The position numbers and the translations under genes are program-made. DNA of 64,000 nt from Amycolatopsis sp. FBCC-B4732 (GTDB taxonomy: Bacteria; Actinomycetota; Actinomycetes; Mycobacteriales; Pseudonocardiaceae): assembly GCF_023008405.1 (NCBI RefSeq), contig NZ_CP095376.1, positions 10,086,501-10,150,500 of the forward strand. The letters run 5' to 3'. The notes beneath the pieces were generated by a model. The model ran no database searches, had not been told where the DNA came from, and saw only the letters and a program-made list of their open reading frames with translations. How positions within the stretch are numbered: position 1 is the first letter of the stretch; every line of letters starts with the position of its first letter. This document shows positions 7,713 through 15,841 of the stretch, piece by piece.

Positions 7713-7819
7713 CCAGGATGCGTTGGCCGGTACGGATGCGACGCCCTCGACGGTGTGTCCGCGCAGGCGGCGGCCGGAACCGCGGCCGCCGGCCTCGAGG
7801 TCGCTTGCGCGTGACCCGG

Positions 7820-9016
7820 CTACATCAAGGTCGCGCGCAGAGCCAGGATCATCTCGAAGCGGTCGTCCGGGTTGCGGAGGTGGTCCTCGAACAGGGTTTC
7901 CAGCTCCTGCGCCCGGGCCCGGACCGTCTGCGGGTGGATCGCCAGCCGGTCCGCCACCTCGCGGACGTTGCCGCACGTCTCCAGCCACGCGAGCAGCGTG
8001 CCCGCCAGGCGGTTGTACTGCTTCGGCGTCAACGCCGTCAGCGGAGCGAGCCGGCGGCGGCAGACCTCCGTGGCGAGGAACGGTTCCTTGCGCAGCCACA
8101 ACGTCGCGAGGTGGTCTTCGCACCAGGTCAGCGGCTCGTCCGGGAGGGCGTCCGCGGCCACCAGGCGCAAGGCCTCCTGCGCCGTCGCCAGTGACCGGCC
8201 CGCCTGGCGGGGCGGCACCGGCGGCCCGACCGCCGCGCGGTGCCCGGCCAGCGCGGCCGTCAGCGCGTCGCGGTCTTCGGGGGCGGCCAGCAGCAGCCGC
8301 GGTGTCCCGTCTTCGAAGTCCTCCAGCGCGTTCAGGCCGCTGACGTCGGCGGCCTCGTCGAGTGCCACCGCGACCAGCCGGTGCGGCAGCGGCCACTCCG
8401 CCGCCGTCGAGGCTTCCTGGACCGTCCGGGACGGCGACGGCGGGTCCGCCAGCAGCAGGTCCAGCAACCGGCGGCGCCGTCGTTCGAGCGCACCCGCGGC
8501 ACGGGCCTGCGCCGCCGCGTGACCTTCGATCGACAACGCCGACAGCTCGTCGATGTAGGCGAAGATCGCCTCGGCCAGCAGGCACAGCGTCGCCGACGGC
8601 ACGCCGGCGCGCGTCCCGACCTCCGCCATCCGGCGCCAGGTCACCCGCGCGCCGACCCGGTAGGCCGCCTGCAGGACGTCGAGGTTGCGGCCCTGCGCGA
8701 GCTCGTGCACGCCGAGCCCGACGAACAGCTTCCGCCGGTCGTCGGGCGCCGGGCCGGACGCGGCGATCCGGTCGATGAACTGCAGGATCGCCGCCTGCAC
8801 GCCGGCCCGCAGCGCCTTGCCGAACGCGCCGTCGAGCGGCCGCGCGTAATCCGGGATGGTCCGCTGGATCTCGCGCAGCACCTCGTCGGCGACGTCCAGC
8901 AGCCGCGGCCGGAACACCGCGGCCAGCTCCCGGGGGAGCAGGGCCCACAGCTGGCCCGGCCGCCCGTCGCCGCCGAGCATCGGCCCGTACGTCGTTTCGA
9001 CGGGGGGTCCCGTCAT
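7820..9016 (-). CDS. PucR/CdaR-type helix-turn-helix regulator 1
   Basis: This 398-residue protein has an RsbRD-like all-helical N-terminal domain (LLPRELAAVFRPRLLDVADEVLREIQ...), a central GGDEF-like CdaR region, and a C-terminal PucR helix-turn-helix (LAGTLLAWLETCGNVREVADRLAIHPQTVRARAQEL). The start at 9016 follows an AGGTGGG site; ATG 9028 is an alternative. It begins 17 bp after the paralogous gene at 9034-10389, so the two form an operon. The inducing ligand is unknown. Confidence 0.85.
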   Translation of the reverse strand: MTGPPVETTYGPMLGGDGRPGQLWALLPRELAAVFRPRLLDVADEVLREIQRTIPDYARPLDGAFGKALRAGVQAAILQFIDRIAASGPAPDDRRKLFVGLGVHELAQGRNLDVLQAAYRVGARVTWRRMAEVGTRAGVPSATLCLLAEAIFAYIDELSALSIEGHAAAQARAAGALERRRRRLLDLLLADPPSPSRTVQEASTAAEWPLPHRLVAVALDEAADVSGLNALEDFEDGTPRLLLAAPEDRDALTAALAGHRAAVGPPVPPRQAGRSLATAQEALRLVAADALPDEPLTWCEDHLATLWLRKEPFLATEVCRRRLAPLTALTPKQYNRLAGTLLAWLETCGNVREVADRLAIHPQTVRARAQELETLFEDHLRNPDDRFEMILALRATLM

Positions 9017-9033
9017 CGCCCACCTCATCGTGG

Positions 9034-10389
9034 TCAGGAACCTAGGAGAGCCTCCGCGCGCAGGGCGATCTCCATGTCGAGCCGGTCGTCGGCGTTGTTC
9101 AGCCGGTCGCCGAACAGGTCGATCAGCTGGTGCATGCGGTACCGCACGGTCTGCGGGTGCACCTTGAGCCGTTTCGCGATCTCGGGCGCGCTGCCGCGGG
9201 ACTGCAGCCAGATCAGCAGCGTCTCGCCGAGGCGCGCCCGCTGCTTCGGGGTGAGGTCCTTGAACGGCTCCAGGCTGCGCGAACACAGCTCGCGGACCAG
9301 GAACTCGTCGGCGAGCAGCCACAGCGTGGACAGGTGGTCGGTGCAGCGCGTCACCGGTGCGTCCGGCAGCACGCCGCGCTGGACGAGCTTCAACGTCCGG
9401 CGCGCCCAGAGCAGCGACCGCGGTGCGTCGGTGAGCCGCACGGTCGGGCCGACCACCGCGCGCCAGCCGCGCAGCCGCTCGGACAGGTTGGTCAGGTGCT
9501 TGGCCGGGTCGCCGGTGACCAGGCACGGTTCGCCGCCCTCGAGGTCGACGAGGACGTCGGAGTGCAGGTCCGGCGCGGTGAGGCTGTGCTGGTCGGCGCG
9601 GGGTTCGAGGGCGACGACCGTGACCTCGGCCGGCAGCGGCCACTGCGCGGTGGCGGCCTGCGCGGAGATGGTCTGCGGTGCGGACGGCGGATCGGCGAGC
9701 AGCAGGTCGAGCAGCCGTCTCCGGCGGCGCGCCCGGGTGCCGGCGGCCCGCGTCTGGGCCGCCGTGTAGCCCTCGATCGACAGCGCGGAGATCTCGTCGA
9801 CGTAGGCGAAGATGGCCTCCGCGCTGGTGCACAGCGTGTCCGCGGCGAGGCCGGCGGCCTGCCCGAACTCCGAGATGTGCCGCCACGCGACCCGCCCGCC
9901 GACCCGGTACGCGGTCTGCAGGCAGTCGAGGCTGCGGCCTTCGTTGAACTCGATCTTGCCGAGGTTGCGGAACACGGTCGTCCACGTCTCGAGCGGGACG
10001 GCACCGGGGGTGCCGACACTGTCGAGGCACTGGATGATCGACTGCCGCACACCCTGGGTGATGATGTGCCCGAAGGCGCCTTCTAGGGGCTGGCGGTACT
10101 CGGGCACCGCCCGCTGGACCTCCTGCAGGATGGCGCGGGCGAGCGGGTCGACCCGCGGTTTGAACCGCACGGCCAGTTCGCGGGGCAGCGAAGCCCACAG
10201 CCCGATGGCGCCGGAAGCGCGCCCGTGCTGGGGGTCCGTCGGGGTTCGAGGGGCGGGTGGGTAGGCGGGCCGGGGCCGGTCGGCCGACACGGACTGCTGC
10301 CGGTGAGCCGGTCCGGAAGAGCGCTCGCCGGGATGAGGCCGGTTGACCCGCAGTGCGGGGCCGGCGAACCCGGTGTCCACGTCGGTCAT
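9034..10389 (-). CDS. PucR/CdaR-type helix-turn-helix regulator 2
   Basis: This 451-residue paralogue of the downstream gene has an extra Pro/Arg-rich N-terminal tail of about 60 residues. The RsbRD-like domain (LPRELAVRFKPRVDPLARAILQEVQRAVPEY), CdaR-like middle and C-terminal PucR domain (LLIWLQSRGSAPEIAKRLKVHPQTVRYRMHQL) follow in order. It is first in a two-gene PucR operon. An imperfect CACCCGTCC-type dyad lies 126-154 bp upstream (10515-10543), resembling the dyad between PucR genes 3 and 4. Confidence 0.85.
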   Translation of the reverse strand: MTDVDTGFAGPALRVNRPHPGERSSGPAHRQQSVSADRPRPAYPPAPRTPTDPQHGRASGAIGLWASLPRELAVRFKPRVDPLARAILQEVQRAVPEYRQPLEGAFGHIITQGVRQSIIQCLDSVGTPGAVPLETWTTVFRNLGKIEFNEGRSLDCLQTAYRVGGRVAWRHISEFGQAAGLAADTLCTSAEAIFAYVDEISALSIEGYTAAQTRAAGTRARRRRRLLDLLLADPPSAPQTISAQAATAQWPLPAEVTVVALEPRADQHSLTAPDLHSDVLVDLEGGEPCLVTGDPAKHLTNLSERLRGWRAVVGPTVRLTDAPRSLLWARRTLKLVQRGVLPDAPVTRCTDHLSTLWLLADEFLVRELCSRSLEPFKDLTPKQRARLGETLLIWLQSRGSAPEIAKRLKVHPQTVRYRMHQLIDLFGDRLNNADDRLDMEIALRAEALLGS

Positions 10390-10514
10390 GTTTTTATCCT
10401 TGCTGGCAACAAAATCAGCCTCTTCGTCGTCGAAGCCGATCCAGATTTTGTGGCTCAGGCAACATAATTTCGCGCGAACGGCACTGTCAACGGGTTCTCC
10501 GCTGACTTCGGGGT

Positions 10515-10543
10515 AACCCGTCCGGACTACACCCGAACGGGTG
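10515..10543. promoter_or_regulatory. CACCCGTCC-like dyad upstream of PucR gene 2
   Basis: AACCCGTCC (10515-10523) and GAACGGGTG (10535-10543) face each other across 11 bp. The half-sites match those of the perfect dyad at 13240-13266 at 8 of 9 positions each. The site lies in the 237-bp gap upstream of a PucR gene. It is a candidate binding site of one of the local PucR proteins. Confidence 0.4.
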
Positions 10544-10626
10544 GAACGGCGCGAGGGGAGGTGACACTTCCGCCGCGGGCCGATGGTGCGCGGGTGACAA
10601 CTTTTCCGGCGGCCTTTTCGGACGGC

Positions 10627-11538
10627 TCAGCCGGCCAGGAGGCGGGCGACGACGTCGTCGAGCGTCAGCCGCGCGGGCGTGGTCCCCGAGACGAACTCGT
10701 TCAGCAGCAGGCAGAACCCGTCCGGGTCGGCCACGTGCGGAAAGTGTTTCACGTTTTCCAGCACCGTCAAGCGGCTGTCCGGCAGCAATGTCGCCGTCCG
10801 GCGCCCGTGCGCGGCCGGGATCAGCGGGTCGCGCGCGCCCCAGACCAGCAGCATCGGCACCGACTCGGCCAGGTAGAGCTTCTCCACGGCGCTCGCGCGC
10901 TGGCCGCGCAGGTCGATCAGGCTGCGCGCGATGGCGAGGAACGCGCGCCGCCGCCCGGGGTCGGCCAGCGAGCCGAAGTGCCTGGCCAGTTCCCGTGTTT
11001 CAGGTTTCAACGATCCCCCGAGCCGGCGGCCGGCCCGTGCCACGGCCCGAGCGAGGGCGAGCGTCCACCGGTTGACCGTCAGCGCCAGGAAGACCGGCGC
11101 CCCCGGCAGTGCGGTCGCCCGCAGCACGGGGCTGACTTCCGGGCCGAGGCCGGCGCTGCCGACCAGGACGAGCCGGTCGCACATTTCCGGGAACTGGTAG
11201 GCGAACTGCATCGCGATGCCCCCGCCGAGCGAGTGGCCGACGACGGTCGCGTGCCGCACGCCGGACACCGCGAGCACGTCCCGCACGATGCTGGCCATCG
11301 CGCCGAGGCCGTAGTCGGTGCGCGGTGCGTCGGAATCCCCGTGCCCGGGCAGGTCCGGGGCGAGGACGCGGCGGCCGAGCCCAGCGCACCGCTGCAGCAC
11401 CGGCGCCCAGGTTTCGGCGCTGCCCGCGATCCCGTGCAGCAGCACGATCGCTTCGTCGCCGTCGTCCGTCGCGGGCAGGTGCTCGTGCACCCGGACGCGC
11501 CGGCCGTGCAAGGTGAGGTCGTGAGTTCGGAGTGTCAT
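10627..11538 (-). CDS. Alpha/beta hydrolase
   Basis: This 303-residue protein has a classic alpha/beta hydrolase fold: oxyanion-hole motif VLLHGIAGSAETW, nucleophile Ser103 in GHSLGG, acid Asp in WGARDPLIP and the catalytic His in ENVKHFPHV. No signal peptide is seen, so it is probably cytosolic. The substrate (ester, lactone or C-C bond) cannot be told. It is the only enzyme gene within a group of four PucR-family regulators and may be their target. The long 411-bp upstream gap leaves room for its own promoter. Confidence 0.9.
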   Translation of the reverse strand: MTLRTHDLTLHGRRVRVHEHLPATDDGDEAIVLLHGIAGSAETWAPVLQRCAGLGRRVLAPDLPGHGDSDAPRTDYGLGAMASIVRDVLAVSGVRHATVVGHSLGGGIAMQFAYQFPEMCDRLVLVGSAGLGPEVSPVLRATALPGAPVFLALTVNRWTLALARAVARAGRRLGGSLKPETRELARHFGSLADPGRRRAFLAIARSLIDLRGQRASAVEKLYLAESVPMLLVWGARDPLIPAAHGRRTATLLPDSRLTVLENVKHFPHVADPDGFCLLLNEFVSGTTPARLTLDDVVARLLAG

Positions 11539-11949
11539 CGGCGCCCTTTCTCGCGGAGCCGAAAATAGGGCATCCGACTACTTCCGCCGATGTGGTGAAG
11601 ACCACCCCGGCGAAATCCGCACCGAGCATGACAAGAAATTTTGCGGAAAGACGCGCACGCGTGCGGGTTTCCGGGAAGCACGGGGAAAGTGTATCGACAT
11701 TCCGGTGGTATCCGGGTAATTCTCGAAGGCATGGTCGCAATGACGCACCGGACGCGCTGATGTCCTGCCGCGCGAGTATTCATTTCGCCCCGCCCCTGCC
11801 GCGCCGCCGCCCGGGGCACCGTCCCTGGCGCCGGGTGCTGCCGATGCCGGTGCGCACGCTGGACCGCGTGCTGAGCGGGCCGTCACACGCACGGGGAGCT
11901 GCGCAGGGGAACCGCTGAGCACCTGCGCGGGCGAGGCGTGCTGGGTGCT
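11539..11949. other. 411-bp intergenic region without a convincing gene
   Basis: The region separates the hydrolase start (leftward) from the stop of PucR gene 3. It has lower GC than its surroundings and no reading frame with normal third-position bias. It contains the perfect 12-bp palindrome CGCACGCGTGCG at 11654-11665, which could be an operator for the hydrolase. I found no clear promoter or terminator. Confidence 0.5.
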
Positions 11950-13149
11950 TCAGCTCTCCGGGGGCCGGTGGGCGCGCATCAGCCGTTGCGCGCGCAAGGC
12001 CAGCTGCATGCCCAGGCGGTCGTCCGCGTCCTTCAACCGGTCGCCGAACAGCTCCTCCAGCTGGCGCAAGCGGTTGCGGACCGTCTGCGGGTGCACCCCC
12101 AGGCGCTGGGCGATCTCCGGCGCGCCACCGCGGGTCTCCAGCCAGGCCAGCAGGGTCTCGCCCAGCCGGTCACGCTGCTTCTCGGTCAGCGAAGCGAACG
12201 GGTCGAGGCTTTGCCGGGCCAGCTCCGCGGCCAGGAAGTCCTCGGCCAGCAACCAGAGCGTGGCCAGGTGGTCGCGGCACCAGATGATCGGGCCCGGGGT
12301 GTCCGGGCCGGACAGCGACAGCGCGCGGCGGGCCGTGCGCAGGGCGGCCGGGGCGTCGGCCAGGGGCACCGTCGGGGAGACCGCCGCGCGCCAGCCGTCG
12401 AGCTTGGCCTCCAGCGGGGTCAGTTCCGCGTCGGGGTTGCGGGTCAGCAGGTGCGGCTCGGGGCCGTCGAGATCGGCCAGGACGCCGTCGCCGAGCAGGT
12501 CGGCGGGGAAGTCGGCCGCGTCCGGGCCGCGCTCGAGGGCGACCATCGCCGCCGTCTCCGGCAGGGGCCAGCCCGCGCCGCCGGCCAGCTCCGCGATGCT
12601 GCTCGCAGCGCCTTCCGGGGCCTGGACGATCAGCTCCAGCAGGCGCCGCCGCCGGACCGGGACGGCGCCCTCGGCCTTCGCCTGCGCCTCCTGGTAGCCC
12701 TCGATCGCGGTGGCGCACAGCTCGTCGACGTAGGCGAAGATGGCCTCCGCCGCGACCGAGATCACGGCCGGGTCGACGCCCGCCGCGACGACGCCGGGGT
12801 GCATCGCCCGCCAGGCCACCCTGGCCCCGAGCGTGGCGCTGTCCTGCAGCGCGTCGAGGTTGCGGCCTTCGGTGAACTCGATCCGGCCGCGGCCGCGGTA
12901 GAACTCGATCCAGTGGTCGTGGGACAGGGCCGGCTCGCCCATCGAGTCGACGCAGTGCTGCACCGCGTACTCGACGCTCTTGACCAGGACCTTCCCGAAG
13001 ACGCCCTTGAGCGGCTGGCCGTAGGCCGGGACCGTGCGCTGGACCTCCTGGATCATCGCGGCCGCGGCGTGCCCGACGTGCGGGCGCAGGCCCGCGCCGA
13101 GCGCGCGTGGCAGCGAAGCCAGCAGGCGGAAGCTGCGGTACTCGACCAC
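11950..13149 (-). CDS. PucR/CdaR-type helix-turn-helix regulator 3
   Basis: This 399-residue protein has an RsbRD-like N-terminal domain (SLPRALGAGLRPHVGHAAAAMIQEVQ), a CdaR-like middle, and a C-terminal PucR domain (LLAWLETRGGAPEIAQRLGVHPQTVRNRLRQL). The GTG at 13149, a few bases after a GGGGGA-type site, is preferred. An earlier ATG at 13257 would place the start inside the promoter of the divergent PucR gene 4. It lies upstream of the alpha/beta hydrolase in the same direction. Confidence 0.83.
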   Translation of the reverse strand: MVEYRSFRLLASLPRALGAGLRPHVGHAAAAMIQEVQRTVPAYGQPLKGVFGKVLVKSVEYAVQHCVDSMGEPALSHDHWIEFYRGRGRIEFTEGRNLDALQDSATLGARVAWRAMHPGVVAAGVDPAVISVAAEAIFAYVDELCATAIEGYQEAQAKAEGAVPVRRRRLLELIVQAPEGAASSIAELAGGAGWPLPETAAMVALERGPDAADFPADLLGDGVLADLDGPEPHLLTRNPDAELTPLEAKLDGWRAAVSPTVPLADAPAALRTARRALSLSGPDTPGPIIWCRDHLATLWLLAEDFLAAELARQSLDPFASLTEKQRDRLGETLLAWLETRGGAPEIAQRLGVHPQTVRNRLRQLEELFGDRLKDADDRLGMQLALRAQRLMRAHRPPES

Positions 13150-13239
13150 CAATCCCCCTTCGAGTCCGGTGTCGGCTGAGCGTATCCGACCGGTGCGTGA
13201 CTGAATAATCAACGACTGGTTCCCTGAAAGGGTGACGCG

Positions 13240-13287
13240 CACCCGTCCTTTTGACACGGACGGGTGGGCGTTCTACGCTCCGTGTCA
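13240..13287 (+). promoter_or_regulatory. Promoter with two interlocking dyads between divergent PucR genes
   Basis: TTGACA (13251-13256) and TACGCT (13274-13279) make a near-consensus promoter with a 17-bp spacer, directed at PucR gene 4. A perfect 9-bp inverted repeat CACCCGTCC/GGACGGGTG (13240-13248 and 13258-13266) straddles the -35. A second one, TGACACGGA/TCCGTGTCA (13252-13260 and 13279-13287), encloses the -10. The two dyads share bases, so their occupancy could be mutually exclusive. Confidence 0.65.
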
Positions 13288-13340
13288 GGTGGCGGGGTTA
13301 TTTCTGAGGCGCCAATTCCCAGTGGAGGACTGAATTCCCC

Positions 13341-14537
13341 ATGCGCGTTCCCGCTGCCTCGGACGGCTCCGTGTGGGCCCGCCTGCCGCACGAACTCGGC
13401 GACGTCGTGCGCCCGCGGATCCCGGAGATCGCCCGGGCCTGCGTGGACGCCATCGCCGCCGAGGTTCCGGAATATTCCGGGAGTTTCGCCCCCGGCCCGG
13501 CGCGCGTCGCCGCGATCGAGCAGACGCGGCGCGGGATCGAGCGCGACATCGACCGCGTCGGCACGCCCGCGATGTGGCAGGCCGACCGGCTCGCCGAGTT
13601 CCGCGGGCACGGGCGCGCGGCGTTCCACAATGGCCTGAGCCGCGAGGCCGTGCAGGCGGCCGTGCGCGTGTCGAGCCGCGTGACGTGGCGGTGGATCGCC
13701 GACACCGCACGGGAAGCGGGCCTGTCCGGCGACGTCCTGTACGGCGCGGCCGAGGGCATGTTCGCCGACGTCGAGACGTCGATGGCGGCGGTCGCGGAGG
13801 GCTACAGCGCGGCCGAAGCGGCGGTGTCCGGCACCGGCGAACGCCACCGCCGCGTGCTGCGCGCCCTCCTGGGCGGCCGCACACCGGCCGAAGTGGACGG
13901 TCTGGTCGCCGCGTCCGGGCTGCCGGCGCCGTCGCGCGTGGCGGCGGTGGCGTTCCGGGCGCTGCCGGGTGCCCCGGAGTTCCCGCCGGGCCTGCTGCCC
14001 GAGCACGTCCCGGCCGACCCGTCGGGCGACCCGCCGGCCGCGCTGACCTCGGCCCCGGACACGGACCTGGCCGGGCTGTCGGCCCTCCCGGCGGGCTGGA
14101 CGGCGGCGGTGGGCCCGCTGGTGCCGGTGGCGTCGGCCCCGGAGTCGTTCCGGGTGGCCCGCCGCGCGGTCGATCTGGCGGCGCGCGGCCTGCTGGACGC
14201 GCCGGGCCCGGTGGTCTGGTGCCGCGACCACGTGACGACGCTGCTCCTGCTGGCGGACGAGTTCCTGGTGGCGCAGCTCGCGGAGACGACGCTGGAGCCG
14301 CTGTCGAGCCTGTCCGGACGCCGCCGCGAGCAGCTGGCGGAGACGTTGCTGGCGCTGGTCCAGACCCGGGGGAGCGCCCCGGAGCTGGGCCGCCTGCTCG
14401 ACCTGCACCCGCAGACGATCCGGGCCCGCTTGAAGAAGCTGTCGGAGCTGTTCGGAGCGCGCCTGGACGACCCGGGCGAGCGCCTGCGGCTGGAGTTGGC
14501 GCTGTTGGCGGAGCGGGCGTTGCCGGGTCGCGACTGA
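13341..14537 (+). CDS. PucR/CdaR-type helix-turn-helix regulator 4
   Basis: This 398-residue protein has an RsbRD-like N-terminal domain (LPHELGDVVRPRIPEIARACVDAIAAEVPEY), a middle region shorter than in the neighbours, and a PucR C-terminal domain (LLALVQTRGSAPELGRLLDLHPQTIRARLKKL). It is divergent from PucR gene 3 behind a strong promoter. Its last 22 codons are the founding unit of the tandem array that follows, where the same tail occurs three more times with decay. Confidence 0.87.
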   Translation: MRVPAASDGSVWARLPHELGDVVRPRIPEIARACVDAIAAEVPEYSGSFAPGPARVAAIEQTRRGIERDIDRVGTPAMWQADRLAEFRGHGRAAFHNGLSREAVQAAVRVSSRVTWRWIADTAREAGLSGDVLYGAAEGMFADVETSMAAVAEGYSAAEAAVSGTGERHRRVLRALLGGRTPAEVDGLVAASGLPAPSRVAAVAFRALPGAPEFPPGLLPEHVPADPSGDPPAALTSAPDTDLAGLSALPAGWTAAVGPLVPVASAPESFRVARRAVDLAARGLLDAPGPVVWCRDHVTTLLLLADEFLVAQLAETTLEPLSSLSGRRREQLAETLLALVQTRGSAPELGRLLDLHPQTIRARLKKLSELFGARLDDPGERLRLELALLAERALPGRD

Positions 14538-14667
14538 CGCGGTGCTTGCCGCGCCGGATGGCTTGGTCCGGGGCGCGGGATTGGTGCTGGGTCGGATCCG
14601 GGGGAGCGGCTGCGGATGGAGCTGGCGCTGGTGGCGGAGCGGGCTCTCCCGGACCGCGACTGGCGAG

Positions 14668-14724
14668 ACGTCATGAACGACTCTTTCCTGTCGTCAGGCG
14701 TGGTGAACGACTCGTTCATGACGT
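14668..14724. repeat. Palindromic repeat family B, copy 1
   Basis: Outer arms ACGTCATGAACGA and TCGTTCATGACGT pair perfectly. An inner stem CCTG/CAGG encloses the loop TCGT. The right half also contains a self-complementary TGAACGA-C-TCGTTCA hairpin, so two competing folds are possible. Confidence 0.88.
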
Positions 14725-14831
14725 TGTCGCGCCGAGTGGTCTGGCGCGGGGCTGGGGCGGACCCGGGAGAGCGCCTGCGGCTGGATCTGGCCCGCTGGCG
14801 GAGCGGGCGTTGCCGGGCCGCGAATGGCGAG

Positions 14832-14888
14832 ACGTCATGAACGACTCTTTCCTGTGGTCAGGCGTGGTGAACGACTCGTTCATGACGT
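14832..14888. repeat. Palindromic repeat family B, copy 2
   Basis: This copy is identical to copy 1 except for the apical loop, which is TGGT. The outer arms extend by one more base pair (GACGTC at both ends). It sits in the second duplicated unit of the array. Confidence 0.88.
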
Positions 14889-15002
14889 CGCCGCGCCGAG
14901 TGGTCTGGCGCGGGGCGCGGGGCTGGGCTGGGCCCAGGGGAGCGTCTGCGGCTGGAGTTAGCCCGCTGGCGGAGCGGGCGTTGCCGGGCCGCGACTGGCG
15001 AG

Positions 15003-15059
15003 ACGTCATGAACGACTCTTTCCTGCCGTCAGGCGTGGTGAACGACTCGTTCATGACGT
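15003..15059. repeat. Palindromic repeat family B, copy 3
   Basis: Identical to copy 1 except for the apical loop CCGT; GACGTC ends pair as in copy 2. It lies 77 bp before the start codon of the next gene, so it could affect that gene's transcription or mRNA. Confidence 0.88.
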
Positions 15060-15136
15060 CCCCGCCCCGAGTGGCCTGGTCCGGGACGCGGGGATTGGCT
15101 CTGGGGAAGGGGCCACGCCGGTCCTAAGCTCCCGGC

Positions 15137-15841
15137 ATGACCGGATCGCGCACCGAGCGGCTGCGGCAGGCCGGCGGCAACGCCGTCGCGATGTGGACCG
15201 CGCTGGCCCGGGCTCGCGGGGACGGGGTCCTCGAACGCCCCGGCTTCGCCGCGATCGACGGCCGCCGGTTCCGGATCATGCTGCGCACCGGTGAGCCGGA
15301 CGGGGACACCACCCGGGAGCTCACCGAACTCGCCCGGGTCAAGCGGGCCGAGGGCCGGGCCGTCGTGGTCGAGGATCCCTTCCGCGTGCTCGAGCTCCAC
15401 CACCTCGGGATGACCGCGGGGCGGCTGCCGGTCATGGTCCGCGAACCCGCGCCCGTGCCGGACGAAAGGACCGTCACCCGCGTCCGGACCGCCGCGGAGC
15501 TGGCCGTGGCCGAAGCTGTCGTCGTCGACGGCTTCCCGCTGGAGGAGTACCAGCCCCTCGAACCCGGCACGGTCTTCCCCCACGTGCTCCTGGACCAAGC
15601 CGTCTTCGTCAAGGGCGGCGAAGGCGCCTGCGTCACCATGGATCACGGCGGCGTCGGCGGCGTCTACTGGGTCACCACACTGCCGGAACACCGCTCGAAG
15701 GACGTCGGGCGGGCGCTCATGCACGCCGTCCTACGGCACTTCGAGGACCGTCCCGTCACGCTGACCGCGGCCCGGGCCGGGAAGTCGCTCTACGACAAGC
15801 TCGGGTTCACCGAACTGGGGGACGCCAACTGGTGGCGCTGA
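15137..15841 (+). CDS. GNAT family N-acetyltransferase
   Basis: This 234-residue protein has a GNAT fold in its C-terminal half. VYWVTTLPEHRSKDVGRALMHAVLRHF contains the acetyl-CoA-binding R-x-x-x-x-G/A-like loop, followed by SLYDKLGFTELG, the usual end of the family. The N-terminal 110 residues resemble the extra lobe of tandem-GNAT proteins. It acetylates an unknown amine using acetyl-CoA. The convergent GtrA-like gene overlaps its last 111 bp. Confidence 0.85.
   Translation: MTGSRTERLRQAGGNAVAMWTALARARGDGVLERPGFAAIDGRRFRIMLRTGEPDGDTTRELTELARVKRAEGRAVVVEDPFRVLELHHLGMTAGRLPVMVREPAPVPDERTVTRVRTAAELAVAEAVVVDGFPLEEYQPLEPGTVFPHVLLDQAVFVKGGEGACVTMDHGGVGGVYWVTTLPEHRSKDVGRALMHAVLRHFEDRPVTLTAARAGKSLYDKLGFTELGDANWWR

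Larger units (their letters stand above)
14472..15105 (+). repeat. Tandem array of PucR gene 3'-end units with embedded palindromes
   Basis: Four units start at 14472 (the gene's own tail), 14598, 14763 and 14934, with lengths 126, 165, 171 and about 171 bp. Each copies the end of PucR gene 4 (coding GERLRLELALLAERALPGRD or a decayed form) followed by about 60 bp of its 3' flank. Units 1-3 also hold a 57-bp palindromic element absent from the founding unit. Units 2 and 3 share the same one-base deletion (GCCCGCTGGCGG), so they are the most recent duplicates. The array fills the 599-bp gap before the next gene; no other gene is seen there. Confidence 0.85.

Noticed and set aside
5967..9023. 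A 1018-codon leftward open frame
   Set aside because: It strings together the TetR gene with the antisense of the aldo-keto reductase and part of a PucR gene in the wrong frame. Only the TetR part (5967-6542) shows family sequence.
11539..11949. Several 90-130-codon frames in the 411-bp gap
   Set aside because: They overlap each other on both strands, lack ribosome sites and third-position GC bias, and show no recognisable domain.
14598..15105. CRISPR array
   Set aside because: The repeats are long, imperfect copies of a gene end with inverted-repeat inserts. There are no short identical repeats with unique spacers and no cas genes.
14616..15127. Small protein genes in the tandem array (with MNDSF motifs)
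   Set aside because: The frames come from the palindrome itself and occur on both strands; they differ between units and break by a one-base deletion in units 2 and 3.
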